Source of the DNA: Lachnospiraceae bacterium
Lineage (GTDB): Bacteria; Bacillota; Clostridia; Lachnospirales; Lachnospiraceae
Assembly (NCBI GenBank): GCA_016287675.1
Contig: JAEFAR010000003.1
Coordinates: forward strand, 46,501 to 110,500
Reading direction: 5' to 3'
DNA: 64,000 bases
The position numbers and the translations under genes were made by a program. The notes under the pieces are model-generated. The model did not search any database. It was not told the DNA's origin and worked only from the letters and a program-made list of their open reading frames with translations. The first letter of the stretch is position 1, and every line of letters starts with the position of its first letter. This document shows, piece after piece, positions 15,776 to 25,162 of the stretch.

Positions 15776-17497
15776 ATGAATCACGTTAAATGTTATATCC
15801 CCGAATATCCCCGCCCTCAGTTCGTGAGACCCGACTGGGTCAACCTGAACGGAGAATGGGATTTTGCCTTCGGTGACGAGGTTACCGCAGCGGAAGCCCT
15901 CGCAGGGAAGCTCAAAAGGAAGATAAACGTTCCATTTAATTACGAAACAGCCATGAGCGGCATCGGCGAAACAGCACACAAGAACCTTGTGTGGTACTCT
16001 CGCAGGATCTTCGGAAAAGCCGGAAAGAGAACGATCCTCACCTTCGAAGGCGCAGATTACGACACAGAAGTTTTCATCGACGGAAAGCTCGTCGGCTCTC
16101 ACAGAGGCGCCTACTCCCGCTTCTCCTTTGACGTGACCGATGCCCTCGCTTCAGGTTCCGGACTTCTCACCGTAAAGTGCTCAGATCCCGACAGTGTGGC
16201 TCAGATCCGCGGAAAGCAACGCTGGGAGCAGGACAATTTTGGCTGCTGGTACGTTCAGACAACAGGCATATACAAAACGGTCTGGATCGAATACATCGAA
16301 GACGTACATCTCTCTTCATTAAAGATTACGCCCGAAGCCACCACGGAATCCGTAAGATTTGACATCGCGGTGAACCGCCCCTCCAAAGAAACGGAAGTAA
16401 GCTTCAGGATCTATTTCCGTGACAGGCTCATCCAGTCCACATCCGTTCTCGCATGCGACAGCACAAACTCCGTGACCGTTCGCCTCGAGAGCGAAAGCGT
16501 TACCTATCAGCTGGAGCGCTGGTCGGAGGGCTATCCGGCTCTGTACGATCTCGAGATCGAAGTAAAGGACGGCGGCCGCACAACGGACAAGGTCGGAAGC
16601 TATTTCGGTTTCCGCGAGTACACCGTGCGTAACGGAAAGCTCATGTTCAACAACTGTCCTTTCTATGCAAAGCTCATCCTCGATCAGGGCTACTGGAAAG
16701 AATCGGGCATTACTCCTCCGTCCGAGGAAGCGATCATACGCGACATCCAACTCGCAAAGGATATGGGCTTCAACGGCTGCAGAAAGCATCAGAAGAACGA
16801 AGACGAGCGTTTCTACTACTATGCGGACATCATGGGCTTCACGGTTTGGTGCGAGCTCCCGTCCGATCACTGGTTCTCCGACGCTTCGACCAAGGAACTC
16901 ACAAACGAGTGGATGAACATCGTAACACAGAATTACAACCACCCTTCCCTCGTAACATGGGTGATCTTCAACGAAAGCTGGGGAGTCCGCAGCATCAACA
17001 CGAACCTCCTTCAGAGTAACCTTGCCACAGGTCTCTACTATCTCACCAAGAGTTTCGATCCCATGCGCCCCGTCATCTCCAACGACGGCTGGTCCCACGC
17101 AAAGAGCGACATCCTGACTCTCCATCACTACGAGCAGGACGCGGAAAAGCTTTACGGTTATTATGATAATTTAAAGAAGCTTACGGAAGGCGACAACTGC
17201 AACTGTCAGATCCAGCCTTTCGCAAACGGCTATCATTACGAGGGACAGCCCATCATCATTTCGGAGTTCGGAGGAACTCATTATGCAAACACCGAAGGAT
17301 GGGGATACGGCTCAGCTGTAAGATCGGATGCAGAATTCCTTGAAAGATTCGGTTCTCTGATAAATGCCGTAAAGAAAATGAACGTCAACGGTTTCTGCTA
17401 CACTCAGCTCACCGACGTCCAGCAGGAAGTAAACGGACTCCTGACCGAAGAAAGGGACCCCAAAGTACCCCTTTCAGAAATCTCAAAACGCTTATAA
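15776..17497 (+). CDS. GH2 family glycoside hydrolase
   Basis: 573 aa, no signal peptide. It has the three-part GH2 layout: sugar-binding jelly-roll (about 20-175, LNGEWDF, VWYSRRI, GADYDTEVFIDGKLVGSHRGAY), an Ig-like domain (about 180-285), and a TIM barrel from about 285 with acid/base Glu400 in VTWVIFNESWG and nucleophile Glu497 in IIISEFGG. The short length (under 600) and WCELPSD motif resemble small GH2 enzymes often annotated as beta-galactosidase, beta-glucuronidase or beta-mannosidase; the sequence does not settle which. It is divergent from the GntR gene and shares its control region, so it probably belongs to the same regulon. GGAAG precedes the ATG at good distance. Confidence 0.88.
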   Translation: MNHVKCYIPEYPRPQFVRPDWVNLNGEWDFAFGDEVTAAEALAGKLKRKINVPFNYETAMSGIGETAHKNLVWYSRRIFGKAGKRTILTFEGADYDTEVFIDGKLVGSHRGAYSRFSFDVTDALASGSGLLTVKCSDPDSVAQIRGKQRWEQDNFGCWYVQTTGIYKTVWIEYIEDVHLSSLKITPEATTESVRFDIAVNRPSKETEVSFRIYFRDRLIQSTSVLACDSTNSVTVRLESESVTYQLERWSEGYPALYDLEIEVKDGGRTTDKVGSYFGFREYTVRNGKLMFNNCPFYAKLILDQGYWKESGITPPSEEAIIRDIQLAKDMGFNGCRKHQKNEDERFYYYADIMGFTVWCELPSDHWFSDASTKELTNEWMNIVTQNYNHPSLVTWVIFNESWGVRSINTNLLQSNLATGLYYLTKSFDPMRPVISNDGWSHAKSDILTLHHYEQDAEKLYGYYDNLKKLTEGDNCNCQIQPFANGYHYEGQPIIISEFGGTHYANTEGWGYGSAVRSDAEFLERFGSLINAVKKMNVNGFCYTQLTDVQQEVNGLLTEERDPKVPLSEISKRL

Positions 17498-17512
17498 GAA
17501 TTCATTTTCCCA

Positions 17513-17548
17513 AAAAAGGAACGGATCCTCCGCGATCCGTTCCTTTTT
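17513..17548. terminator. Bidirectional terminator between GH2 and AraC genes
   Basis: A 15-bp perfect stem (17513-17527 with 17534-17548, loop CTCCGC) has A-runs on one side and T-runs on the other, so it can end transcription from both convergent genes. Its edge touches the AraC stop codon. Confidence 0.9.
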
Positions 17549-18360
17549 CAGTAGTTCTTGGGCCTGACTCCCGTTTTTTCCAAAAACAGGTTTGAAAAAT
17601 AGTGTTCATCGGCAAAATTCAATTTGTACGCTATCTCCTTTACCGTAAGGGAAGTGTTCTTAAGCAAAAGCTTCGCCGTGTCTATCTTCCTGTTCAGAAT
17701 GTAATTATAGGGCGTTACATCAAAGCTCTTTTTAAAGATACGATTTACCTGTGATTGTGAAAGGTTCACCTGTCTTGCGATGTCATCTATCCCGATGTGC
17801 TCGTAGATGTTCCTGTCAATGTAGGCTTTGATCTCGGCGGCGGTGTCATTCACGGCTTTGCCGCTTTCAGATCCGAGTCTCTCCGAGATCTTCATTATCA
17901 GTTTGTGAAAAACAAGAGCGCATCTGCTATGTATCTCATCGATGGAAAGCTCTTTGTTCTCGCAGATCTCAAGAAATTCCTTAAAGATCGGGTAAACATC
18001 GTCGATCTTCTTCACGATCAATATGCCCATAAGGCCGTAAACGTGGATGAGCTCGTCGCAGAGCGGACCTCTCACGTTCATCCAGATCTTTTCGAAAGGC
18101 TTCTGCGCATCCGAATGATAATCGTGGAGACATCCCTTCGGCAGGATGTAAAGATCACCCTTTTCAGGATGATTGGTCCTGTTGTCTACGGTCACATCGC
18201 CCTCTCCGTCGATGACGTACTCAAAGCAATAGATGGGAGAAACATCCCGTCTGATGCGGTAATTGGGGTCAGGGTACGTGATCCCCGCCATCTCTATATA
18301 GAATGTTCTGTTTTTATCCGAAAACTCTTCGCCAAAAGAAACTATGTGTTCCACGATCAT
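17548..18360 (-). CDS. AraC-family transcriptional regulator
   Basis: 270 aa behind GGAGG. The N-terminal 150 residues form a cupin-like ligand-binding domain (YCFEYVIDGEGDVTVDN, GDLYILPKGCLHDYHS). The C-terminal pair of helix-turn-helix units is clear: IGIDDIARQVNLSQSQVNRIFKKSF and LTVKEIAYKLNFADEHYFSNLF, ending GVRPKNY. Such proteins usually activate sugar genes on binding a carbohydrate. It lies downstream of the uronide operon on the same strand but has its own promoter at 18382-18409. Target is probably the adjacent uronide operon or the GH2 gene (inference). Confidence 0.9.
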   Translation of the reverse strand: MIVEHIVSFGEEFSDKNRTFYIEMAGITYPDPNYRIRRDVSPIYCFEYVIDGEGDVTVDNRTNHPEKGDLYILPKGCLHDYHSDAQKPFEKIWMNVRGPLCDELIHVYGLMGILIVKKIDDVYPIFKEFLEICENKELSIDEIHSRCALVFHKLIMKISERLGSESGKAVNDTAAEIKAYIDRNIYEHIGIDDIARQVNLSQSQVNRIFKKSFDVTPYNYILNRKIDTAKLLLKNTSLTVKEIAYKLNFADEHYFSNLFLEKTGVRPKNY

Positions 18361-18381
18361 TTTCCTCCGTGCGGTCCTCTT

Positions 18382-18409
18382 ATTTTACCAAATTTTATTT
18401 AAAAGGCAA
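18382..18409 (-). promoter_or_regulatory. Promoter of the AraC gene
   Basis: On the minus strand TTGCCT (18409-18404), a 16-nt spacer, and TAAAAT (18387-18382), inside the 72-nt gap behind the metallophosphoesterase gene. Confidence 0.55.
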
Positions 18410-18432
18410 CATAAAGGAAAACAAACGAAACA

Positions 18433-19668
18433 TCAATACAGCTTTTTGATCTCATCCTGTGCATCGGGGTAGAGATCCGCATTGTGGATCTGCTCGATCT
18501 TAAAGCTTCCGTCCGCGTTAAAGGTGTAGCGCGAGAAGCCCCTGATCAAAGTGTCCGAAAGCTTTTTCGTGTAAAGATTGTAGCTCGAGTACCCGGAAGG
18601 AACGTTGTACGCAAGCGTGACGCCCTTGTAAGAGAGCACAAAGTCGTTCACATGATCGTGACCGCAGACCACGAGATCTGTGGAGCCCGCCTTTAAGATC
18701 GCATCAAAGAATCCGCTGTTGTGACCCGAGCAGCAGATCGTTTCCCTTCTCTGCCCCATGATCATGAAATCCCCGTCCTCATCCTTTACATTGTAGGCGG
18801 GAACGTTCTGCGTAACAGCCGTTTCTCCGGTGATCTTCTCGTAGGCGATCCTGTACTCGGGAAGCGCGATGTGGTCAAACACAACCGACGCCACAGGCTC
18901 TGTGCGGCCGTTCTTTTTCGCGATGTCGGAAACAGCCTCTTCGTACCACCTGATCTGGCTTTCCTTAACGTAATCGTAACAATTGCAGCCTTTGTCCTCG
19001 TACTCTGCGTCGTACTCTTTCTGATCCTCTTCCGTCATGTATGCCCCGCCGTCGATAAAGAAAAGAGAGCGCGTGACACCTTTGGAATCCGCAAGGTTAA
19101 TGACGTGATTTCCGTAGCCCCAGACAAGTTCCCCGTCGGATGTGTATTTCTTATCAGCTTCCAAAAGGCAGTGATCACAGGACGAAAAGATCTTTACCAT
19201 CTTCTTTCTGGAAATGCTCCAGACATTGTCTCCTTCATGATTTCCGAGAACAAGATCCCAGTAGACACCGAGTTTTTCCATAGTCCGTGCCAATTGTCTC
19301 GTTCTTCGTCCGTTCAGTCCGCCCGTGATGTTGTCTCCCACGAAGATAACAAGATCCGGCTTTTCGTTTACAACATTCCTGATAATGTACTCAAGAGTGT
19401 AGTTTCCCTTTTCCTTATTTGCATCCAGATGAGTGTCCGTAAATGCGATCACCTTAAATGCTTCATCCGTGACATTTCCGGACGCATCCTTTTTTACAAG
19501 AGTCGTGTAACCGTCCCTCTTTTCGACGGACACGTTGTAATCGGGATACTTTTTTATCAGGTTTTTATCAACCTTAAAGCTCACAGGCAAAACGATCATA
19601 CAGATCACCCCCGCTGTAACGATCACGCAGATCAGCGCGATCAGACACACCTTCAATACCTTCTTCAT
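18433..19668 (-). CDS. Membrane-anchored calcineurin-like metallophosphoesterase
   Basis: 411 aa from ATG at 19668 (a GTG at 19674 is an alternative with closer ribosome site spacing). One N-terminal transmembrane helix (VLKVCLIALICVIVTAGVICMIVLP region) suggests an extracellular catalytic domain. The family motifs appear in order: FTDTHLD, FVGDNITGG, VLGNHEGD and VVCGHDHVND, the dimetal site of calcineurin-like phosphoesterases. Such enzymes cleave phosphomonoesters or diesters; substrate cannot be told. It is the last gene of the uronide operon, 32 nt behind the unknown 613-aa gene, and is one of three phosphoesterase folds there. Confidence 0.88.
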   Translation of the reverse strand: MKKVLKVCLIALICVIVTAGVICMIVLPVSFKVDKNLIKKYPDYNVSVEKRDGYTTLVKKDASGNVTDEAFKVIAFTDTHLDANKEKGNYTLEYIIRNVVNEKPDLVIFVGDNITGGLNGRRTRQLARTMEKLGVYWDLVLGNHEGDNVWSISRKKMVKIFSSCDHCLLEADKKYTSDGELVWGYGNHVINLADSKGVTRSLFFIDGGAYMTEEDQKEYDAEYEDKGCNCYDYVKESQIRWYEEAVSDIAKKNGRTEPVASVVFDHIALPEYRIAYEKITGETAVTQNVPAYNVKDEDGDFMIMGQRRETICCSGHNSGFFDAILKAGSTDLVVCGHDHVNDFVLSYKGVTLAYNVPSGYSSYNLYTKKLSDTLIRGFSRYTFNADGSFKIEQIHNADLYPDAQDEIKKLY

Positions 19669-19700
19669 GATCACTCGCTTTCCCCCGACAAGTCGGGAAA

Positions 19701-21542
19701 TCAGGTCACGTTTGCCGCCTTACCGGGTCTCTCGAAATCCGGTCTGAATTCCTTCCCTCCCACGGTAAAAGCGCCGTTGTAAACTGCCTTGCAGTCGTAA
19801 AGACCGCTGTATAACGTCTTGTCAGCCTCCGAAAAGAAGAATTCCCTTTTCCTTGCCTCTTCCTTAAACTCTTCAAATCCAAGCTTCCCATCAAGCTCGA
19901 ATGCATAATAATGAAGTCCTTCCGCACGGTTCACAAGATCGTATTCCTTATCGTAATAGCCCTCCGGTATCTTTTCATCCTGATACAGGGCTTTGTCTTT
20001 TTCGAGGCTCTCCGCCGCCGGGACGAACTTCGCTCCGGGGTTGAAGCGGACGCAGACATTTACATTTCCCGCCCTTCCGAAAATCCTTCCCTTGTCAAGA
20101 TCCCCGAGATCCGTTTCGTCAAAAAGTCCCGTAGGAAAGAAGAGATGAGTGTATTTAAGATCCTTCTTTGCTTTTTTAAGGTCAAAAATACATGCGGCAA
20201 AATTCCTGTACGCTACGGCTCTCGGCGCGATCCCGCTTCCGATCCAGTAACCGGGCGATCCCTTTTTGTCAGGCCCCGAGGAAGGATTCGTCACGCAAAG
20301 ACTGATCCTGTAGCCGATGTTCACAGCCAGCGGATTCTGCTGGAACAGCACCTTTCCCACACGATAATCAAAGGCTGCGGAAACCGAGTACTCCCTGCAG
20401 GCATATGTATAAACTCTGCCCTCTTCCATCGCAGCTCCGTCAAAGCTTACGGGAACAAGCTTTTTTATCGCTTTAAGCAGACCCGTACGGTAAAGGAAGG
20501 GGATCGCAAATGTTTTCAGCGGTCTCAGCATACCGTTATCAACAAGTCCCGTTTCTTTAAGATACCTCATGGTGTTACAGATCACTCTGTAATCGGAGAT
20601 AGCACCCGCTTTAAATGCAGCACGTACATTTGAGGGGCTGTACTCCGCAAGGCCGTACTTTTTGTAATCATCTATGTCCACGCCCTGAACAAGGCTGATC
20701 TCACGCCCGTCCGTGTCAGGGAGCTTCTTCCATTCTTCCGGTATCTCGAACAAAGGTCTCCCTTTTTCATCTTTCGCTTCCAGAAGAAGCACCATACAGC
20801 ATTCTTTTTCCTTAAAGCGGCAGACTTTTTCCCCGCGCATTGCCATTATCTGGGGTTCAAGATAGTTTCCGAGATCCGATCCCGTCTTGTTGTCAGCATA
20901 GGCTCTTCCGCAGGCGGGATTGTAGACATAGCCGTTACAGTAATAGGTTTGCGAAAGCACATCGTAGACCATCATCGTGAGAACCTTTTTTGCCTTTTCC
21001 CTGACCTCTCCGTCCGGTGCGAACTGAACAAGGTTAGTGAGCCCCGCCATGGTCTCCGCATAGTAATTGTTGCTTCCCCATTCCGAAAAACCGAACTTAA
21101 GGATCTCGTCAAGCCCCGTGATCAGCTCCGCTTCGCCGTGAGCCTGATGGTAGACTGCGCTTCTGCCGTCTCCGAAGATCTCGCCGGGGAACATTTCCGC
21201 AAGAAGGAACTCCGTCCCCGAAGCATAGAGCCTGTGGTTCTCCGTCCACGTGCACATGCTGTGTCCGCCGCAGTCTTCATAAGGAAAGGCAAGGAGATCC
21301 TCCTTTATCCTTTTATAGATGTCCTTAGGAAACCTGTCCGAAAACCCGTAAAGCATGCGAACGAGATAGGCAGCTCTGAAATCCGCACAGTCCCGTCTTG
21401 CCTCGACGTAGTTAAGTATCGAGTCCGCAAGCTCTCTTAAGGCTTTTTCGTCCGTTCCGCCCTGAGCCAGGAATTCCAGGAGATTGGACGCCGTCAGCCC
21501 GTTCGCACTTTTGTATTTGTAAGAAGCACTCCTGTCTTTCAT
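19701..21542 (-). CDS. Unknown 613-aa protein, possible alpha/alpha-toroid carbohydrate enzyme
   Basis: I do not recognise this family. The first 300 residues are predominantly helical with repeated aromatic-rich turns (GGHSMCTWTENHRLYASGTE, WGSNNYYAETMAG, NGYVYNPACGRAY), similar in style to toroid polysaccharide lyases and hydrolases, which use Asn, His and Tyr. The C-terminal half is beta-rich (VGKVLFQQNPLAVNIGYRISLCV). There is no signal peptide, so it would act in the cytoplasm. It lies between the beta-propeller gene (23 nt) and the metallophosphoesterase in the uronide operon. A heparinase-like lyase role is only a suggestion. Start ATG is preceded by GGAG. Confidence 0.8.
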   Translation of the reverse strand: MKDRSASYKYKSANGLTASNLLEFLAQGGTDEKALRELADSILNYVEARRDCADFRAAYLVRMLYGFSDRFPKDIYKRIKEDLLAFPYEDCGGHSMCTWTENHRLYASGTEFLLAEMFPGEIFGDGRSAVYHQAHGEAELITGLDEILKFGFSEWGSNNYYAETMAGLTNLVQFAPDGEVREKAKKVLTMMVYDVLSQTYYCNGYVYNPACGRAYADNKTGSDLGNYLEPQIMAMRGEKVCRFKEKECCMVLLLEAKDEKGRPLFEIPEEWKKLPDTDGREISLVQGVDIDDYKKYGLAEYSPSNVRAAFKAGAISDYRVICNTMRYLKETGLVDNGMLRPLKTFAIPFLYRTGLLKAIKKLVPVSFDGAAMEEGRVYTYACREYSVSAAFDYRVGKVLFQQNPLAVNIGYRISLCVTNPSSGPDKKGSPGYWIGSGIAPRAVAYRNFAACIFDLKKAKKDLKYTHLFFPTGLFDETDLGDLDKGRIFGRAGNVNVCVRFNPGAKFVPAAESLEKDKALYQDEKIPEGYYDKEYDLVNRAEGLHYYAFELDGKLGFEEFKEEARKREFFFSEADKTLYSGLYDCKAVYNGAFTVGGKEFRPDFERPGKAANVT

Positions 21543-21565
21543 ACGTTTCTCCGATGTACAACGTT

Positions 21566-22954
21566 TTACATACCGCAGGACACATGCCCGTGGATGTGAT
21601 TGTAACCCGTTCCCATGAAATGCTGCATTCTGAAGTGATAAGGATGACTGAAACGTTTCTTTGTAAATTCGTTTTCTTCCGCATCGTCATCTCCCCATAT
21701 GCGCACCTTTCCTTCGTTTTGATAGTAGACCATGATCGTCTCTCCGGGATGATCCGCAAGCACTTTACCCGTCCTTACCGTTATCCCGCCGATAAAGCCC
21801 AGGATGTTTCCTTTGGCATCAGCCACGCATCCCGCCTTGCTTCCTTCGGTGAAAAAGAATTCGTGCTCTCCGTCTCCGTTAAGGTCGATCGGAAGCGCCT
21901 CGTCTCCCTTAAAAGGAACGGGGCTTTCCATAGGTTCGCCCGTGACCGCATCAAAGTAAAAGTCCTCGGGTTCGACGTCGACGATGGCATTGTCGATCAC
22001 CTTTCTGGTTATCCTCATCGCCATTGCGACCTTCCTAAGGTCGGGTCCGATGTTTGCAAGCCATCCGCTGTGCATATGCCCGACGTCCGGTACTCCGATC
22101 CATTCGCGTTCTCCTTTTGCGTTGTAGGTCACAACTCTCGGAACGCCCGGTCGTTCGTCGTCTTCGCGGCAGGTGAAGATGTACTTTTTCTTTGTGTCTT
22201 TGTCGATGAAAGGAAGGACGATATCGGAATGTCCGAAGTACTTCCCCTTGTCTCCGCAGAACAGTTCGTGTCCGTCGTCAAGGCTGATCAGTCTCTCGCC
22301 CCAGAACATCTCGTCCACTCCGTCGTCGTCAAAGTCCAATATCGGACAGAGGTGACTTGCGCGCGCACCCCCGTCTCCGAAGGGGATCTTAATGTCCCAC
22401 CTCTTTGTCATGTCGGGATTGTACCCCTGGATGTACATGTCCCTGTAGGTTCCCTGAGCCGTTACGAGAACAGGCTTGTCATGAACATAGCCGCCCGTGA
22501 TGTAAAAGCGGTAGGAGTGGGACATCGTATCGTCTATCGTGTTCTGAGGCCACGGCCAGCGCCCCGTCGTCTCTCCGCTCACGGGATCGATCCTCTCAAG
22601 GACTCTCGCGTTCAAGGAAAAAGGAATGTCCGGATTCAGATTATTCAGGAACCAGATCTCATCCACTCCGTCTCCGTCAAGATCAAAGGAAATGAAAGGG
22701 GCATACCAGACTCCGGGTATCACTCCGTTCCCCAGATCTCTCGTCCACATGGGCACTCCGTCTATCGTGTAGAGCGACATTTTCAAGGTGTCCTTGGGGT
22801 AATTGAAAAGCTCATGCCAGGGATCCAGGTTTTCCTGCGTGGAGTAGACGAAAAGCACTCCTTCGGGCATATCTTTACCGAGCGATACAGGGACAGACCT
22901 CATCTGTCCGAGATAGCTTCCCATATCATATTCTTTTAAACATTTAATATTCAT
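21566..22954 (-). CDS. Beta-propeller protein with FG-GAP-type calcium loops, possible polysaccharide lyase
   Basis: 462 aa, GAGGAGG before the ATG, no signal peptide. Three Asp-rich calcium loops mark propeller blades: FDLDGDGVDEIWF, LDFDDDGVDEMFWG and IDLNGDGEHEFFF. Other blades show VYNTIDG-like and RWDIKIPFGDGGARASHLCP strands; the C-terminus is rich in His and aromatic residues (HPYHFRMQHFMGTGYNHIHGH). This resembles the calcium-dependent propellers of rhamnogalacturonan lyases (PL11) and rhamnose-glucuronate lyases, but I cannot confirm a family or name catalytic residues. With GH105 in the operon, a lyase making unsaturated uronides is attractive (inference). Confidence 0.8.
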   Translation of the reverse strand: MNIKCLKEYDMGSYLGQMRSVPVSLGKDMPEGVLFVYSTQENLDPWHELFNYPKDTLKMSLYTIDGVPMWTRDLGNGVIPGVWYAPFISFDLDGDGVDEIWFLNNLNPDIPFSLNARVLERIDPVSGETTGRWPWPQNTIDDTMSHSYRFYITGGYVHDKPVLVTAQGTYRDMYIQGYNPDMTKRWDIKIPFGDGGARASHLCPILDFDDDGVDEMFWGERLISLDDGHELFCGDKGKYFGHSDIVLPFIDKDTKKKYIFTCREDDERPGVPRVVTYNAKGEREWIGVPDVGHMHSGWLANIGPDLRKVAMAMRITRKVIDNAIVDVEPEDFYFDAVTGEPMESPVPFKGDEALPIDLNGDGEHEFFFTEGSKAGCVADAKGNILGFIGGITVRTGKVLADHPGETIMVYYQNEGKVRIWGDDDAEENEFTKKRFSHPYHFRMQHFMGTGYNHIHGHVSCGM

Positions 22955-22966
22955 TTGTCTTCCTCC

Positions 22967-23890
22967 TCACTCAAGATAGATCGGATTTGTGTACGCGGAT
23001 CTTCCCGCCGCATCCATGCACTCAGCTCTCACAAGTTTTTCGCTTCCCTTCAGCTTTGTGACGAATTCCGTCACGTGTCTCCCCAGCTTTCTCTGATACG
23101 GCCTCGTGTGCCCGCTGATAAAGATCCTTTCGCAGGGCGAGCAGACCACGTGGATCTCGTCATCCTCCACATAAAAATCGTAGATCGAAGGCCCCGTGGA
23201 TGTGTAGAAGCTTCCCGTAAAAAGAGCTTCCATTATCGCTTTTGACGAACGATCCCGCGCTTTTACGACAGTAAAGCCTCCGAACGAATCGCTGTACATG
23301 TCGTCAAGGGGATAATGATTGTGATTGTCGTCTCCTCCCGTTCCCCAGACCTTGTTTCCGCGATAGAGCATCTCCGACCAGAAAACGGATCCGTCTCCCG
23401 TATTCTCGAGCCATTCCGTTCCGTAGTTCATGATCTCAACCGCATGGTAGGGATTGTCAAACTCTATGTCTTCCACGGAAAGCATTGACCAGTGAGGGTG
23501 ATTGAGCTGCACAAAGCAGCCCTTATTCCTCATCTCGTAGGCAAAGGCCGTTGCGACCCGCCCCGTCCTTTCGGGAAGATGAAAGGTTTCATTGGGCTTT
23601 AGGGGCTCGATCGAGTCCTCCCAAAGGTAATGTACGTGTATGTCCTTTTCATTTCCCGCATTTGACCATAGTTCGAAGCCCTGTATCATCGTGAAATCGG
23701 CGTCGGTCATGTTCCTCGTGTCCGAGTAGAAATCATGATCCGTGATCGCAAGAAAATCGTAGCCGTGATGTTTGTACGCTTCCTTCATCTCTTCCGGTGT
23801 AAGGGAGCCGTCGGAGTTCACCGTGTGGCTGTGAAGATTACCCTTTAACCAGACAGCGTTCTCATCCTGCAGAAAAACAGTGCGTTTCAT
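22967..23890 (-). CDS. PHP-domain metallohydrolase (CehA/McbA-like)
   Basis: 307 aa. It begins with the PHP motif WLKGNLHSHTVNSDGSLTPEEM (His20, His22, Asp27), followed by FLAITDHDFYSD, FVQLNHPHW, and GGDDNHNHYP, giving the usual three-metal ligand set. The CehA/McbA-like branch often occurs in carbohydrate loci of Firmicutes without a firm substrate; PHP proteins hydrolyse phosphoesters or carboxyl esters and amides. It is cytoplasmic, 12 nt in front of the propeller gene and 12 nt after the phosphodiesterase gene. GGAG before the ATG. Confidence 0.87.
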   Translation of the reverse strand: MKRTVFLQDENAVWLKGNLHSHTVNSDGSLTPEEMKEAYKHHGYDFLAITDHDFYSDTRNMTDADFTMIQGFELWSNAGNEKDIHVHYLWEDSIEPLKPNETFHLPERTGRVATAFAYEMRNKGCFVQLNHPHWSMLSVEDIEFDNPYHAVEIMNYGTEWLENTGDGSVFWSEMLYRGNKVWGTGGDDNHNHYPLDDMYSDSFGGFTVVKARDRSSKAIMEALFTGSFYTSTGPSIYDFYVEDDEIHVVCSPCERIFISGHTRPYQRKLGRHVTEFVTKLKGSEKLVRAECMDAAGRSAYTNPIYLE

Positions 23891-23902
23891 TTTTCTCTCC
23901 TT

Positions 23903-25162
23903 CTAAATCCCGAGTAATTTCTTAAACAGATCGTAATGATCCAAAACATTACCTTTTTCAATGACTTTTCCTTTTTCAAAGTCGGGTCCGAAACCGATCA
24001 GAACAGGCTGCGGGCCTTTTTCAGGTCTGTGACCGTGAGCTGACCTCTTGCATCCCGGTACTTCCGAAATTTCTTTTCCGATTGCGTCCCCCGTCAAACC
24101 GTCCTCAAAGCACACGCCCTTTGCCCCTTCGCAGATGAACGAAAAATCACCCGACAGTCCGTACTCTTTTGCCGCTTCTTCTGCCGTCATCACGGATCCG
24201 ATGATCCCTTCACCTGTCCATTTTTTAAGAAGTTCCCGAACTTTCCCTCGCACTTCTTTGTCTTTGGGATCCTTAAGATAAATGCAGACCGATAAGTCGA
24301 GACTCTGGGCATATGCCTGCCAGGACGTTACATATCCGGAGCCCGTTTGTATCAGGCCCTCTTTTATCAAAAGCACGTTCAGCTTTACGATCCTCTCGTA
24401 TTCAAGATGTCCGTGATCGCTCAGCACGATGAAGTTCGTGTTTTCGTAGGTCCCCGCTTCTTTTGTCGCGTTTATCAGATCTTTGATCCAGCCTTCGGTC
24501 CGTTTGACCGCTTCCTTAACATAAGGTGAAAACAGCCCCGTCCTGTGCCTTTCGCTGTCCACAAGGCCCGGATGAGTAAAAAGCACGTCCGGCTTAAATC
24601 GCTTAACGATCTCGCAGGCGCAGGCGTTCTGGATCTCGTCGTAAACAGGGTGAGCGATGCTGTAACCGTATTTTTCAAGAGCTTCCGAAAGGATCCCCGT
24701 CAGGCATTCGCTTGTCCCTATGTTCTTGTAGGCCTTTAAAAGATCGCCTTCCGCATCTTTCACATCCTTATCCATAAGTTCGGGGATAAGAAGGTCGATC
24801 ATGTCTCCCTCTCCCGCCGTGACAGGCCAGTGGCAGACTGCTGTCTTTAAACCATTTTCTTTCGTGAGGTCAAAGATCGTTCCGCATTTTATCTCTGAGA
24901 GGCTGTTGTACCAAGGCATATCTTCGCTCCCCGGGGTAAATCTCGTGTTAGCCGTTATCCCCGTCTTTCCCGCAGGCTGTCCCGCTATTATCGATGCATG
25001 GACAGGGTGAGTGAGCGTCGGGTAGATCGTCGTGACACTTTTTATCAAAGTCCCGTTCTCAATAAGGCTGTCAAACAAAGGCAATTCCCTTCTGTCTTCA
25101 ATGTCCTCGTACACAAGCGCATCGACGCTGATCACGACGAGATTGTTTCTTTTGCTCCTCAT
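23903..25162 (-). CDS. Alkaline-phosphatase-superfamily phosphodiesterase (NPP-like)
   Basis: 419 aa, no signal peptide. It carries metal motif VVISVDALV (Asp14), probable nucleophile Thr51 in YPTLTHPVHASIIAG, a FTHPGLVDSERH block, SDHGHLEY and the C-terminal AHGHRPE. This set matches nucleotide pyrophosphatase/phosphodiesterase-type enzymes, which cleave phosphodiesters such as nucleotide sugars or glycerophospho groups. It starts in a 4-nt overlap with the upstream lipoprotein stop, so translation is coupled. Substrate unknown; its presence in a uronide operon is unusual. Confidence 0.85.
   Translation of the reverse strand: MRSKRNNLVVISVDALVYEDIEDRRELPLFDSLIENGTLIKSVTTIYPTLTHPVHASIIAGQPAGKTGITANTRFTPGSEDMPWYNSLSEIKCGTIFDLTKENGLKTAVCHWPVTAGEGDMIDLLIPELMDKDVKDAEGDLLKAYKNIGTSECLTGILSEALEKYGYSIAHPVYDEIQNACACEIVKRFKPDVLFTHPGLVDSERHRTGLFSPYVKEAVKRTEGWIKDLINATKEAGTYENTNFIVLSDHGHLEYERIVKLNVLLIKEGLIQTGSGYVTSWQAYAQSLDLSVCIYLKDPKDKEVRGKVRELLKKWTGEGIIGSVMTAEEAAKEYGLSGDFSFICEGAKGVCFEDGLTGDAIGKEISEVPGCKRSAHGHRPEKGPQPVLIGFGPDFEKGKVIEKGNVLDHYDLFKKLLGI

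Noticed and set aside
21554..22939. Long plus-strand frame of about 460 codons opposite the propeller gene
   Set aside because: The minus-strand frame has GAGGAGG, calcium loops and operon spacing; the plus-strand frame has none of these.
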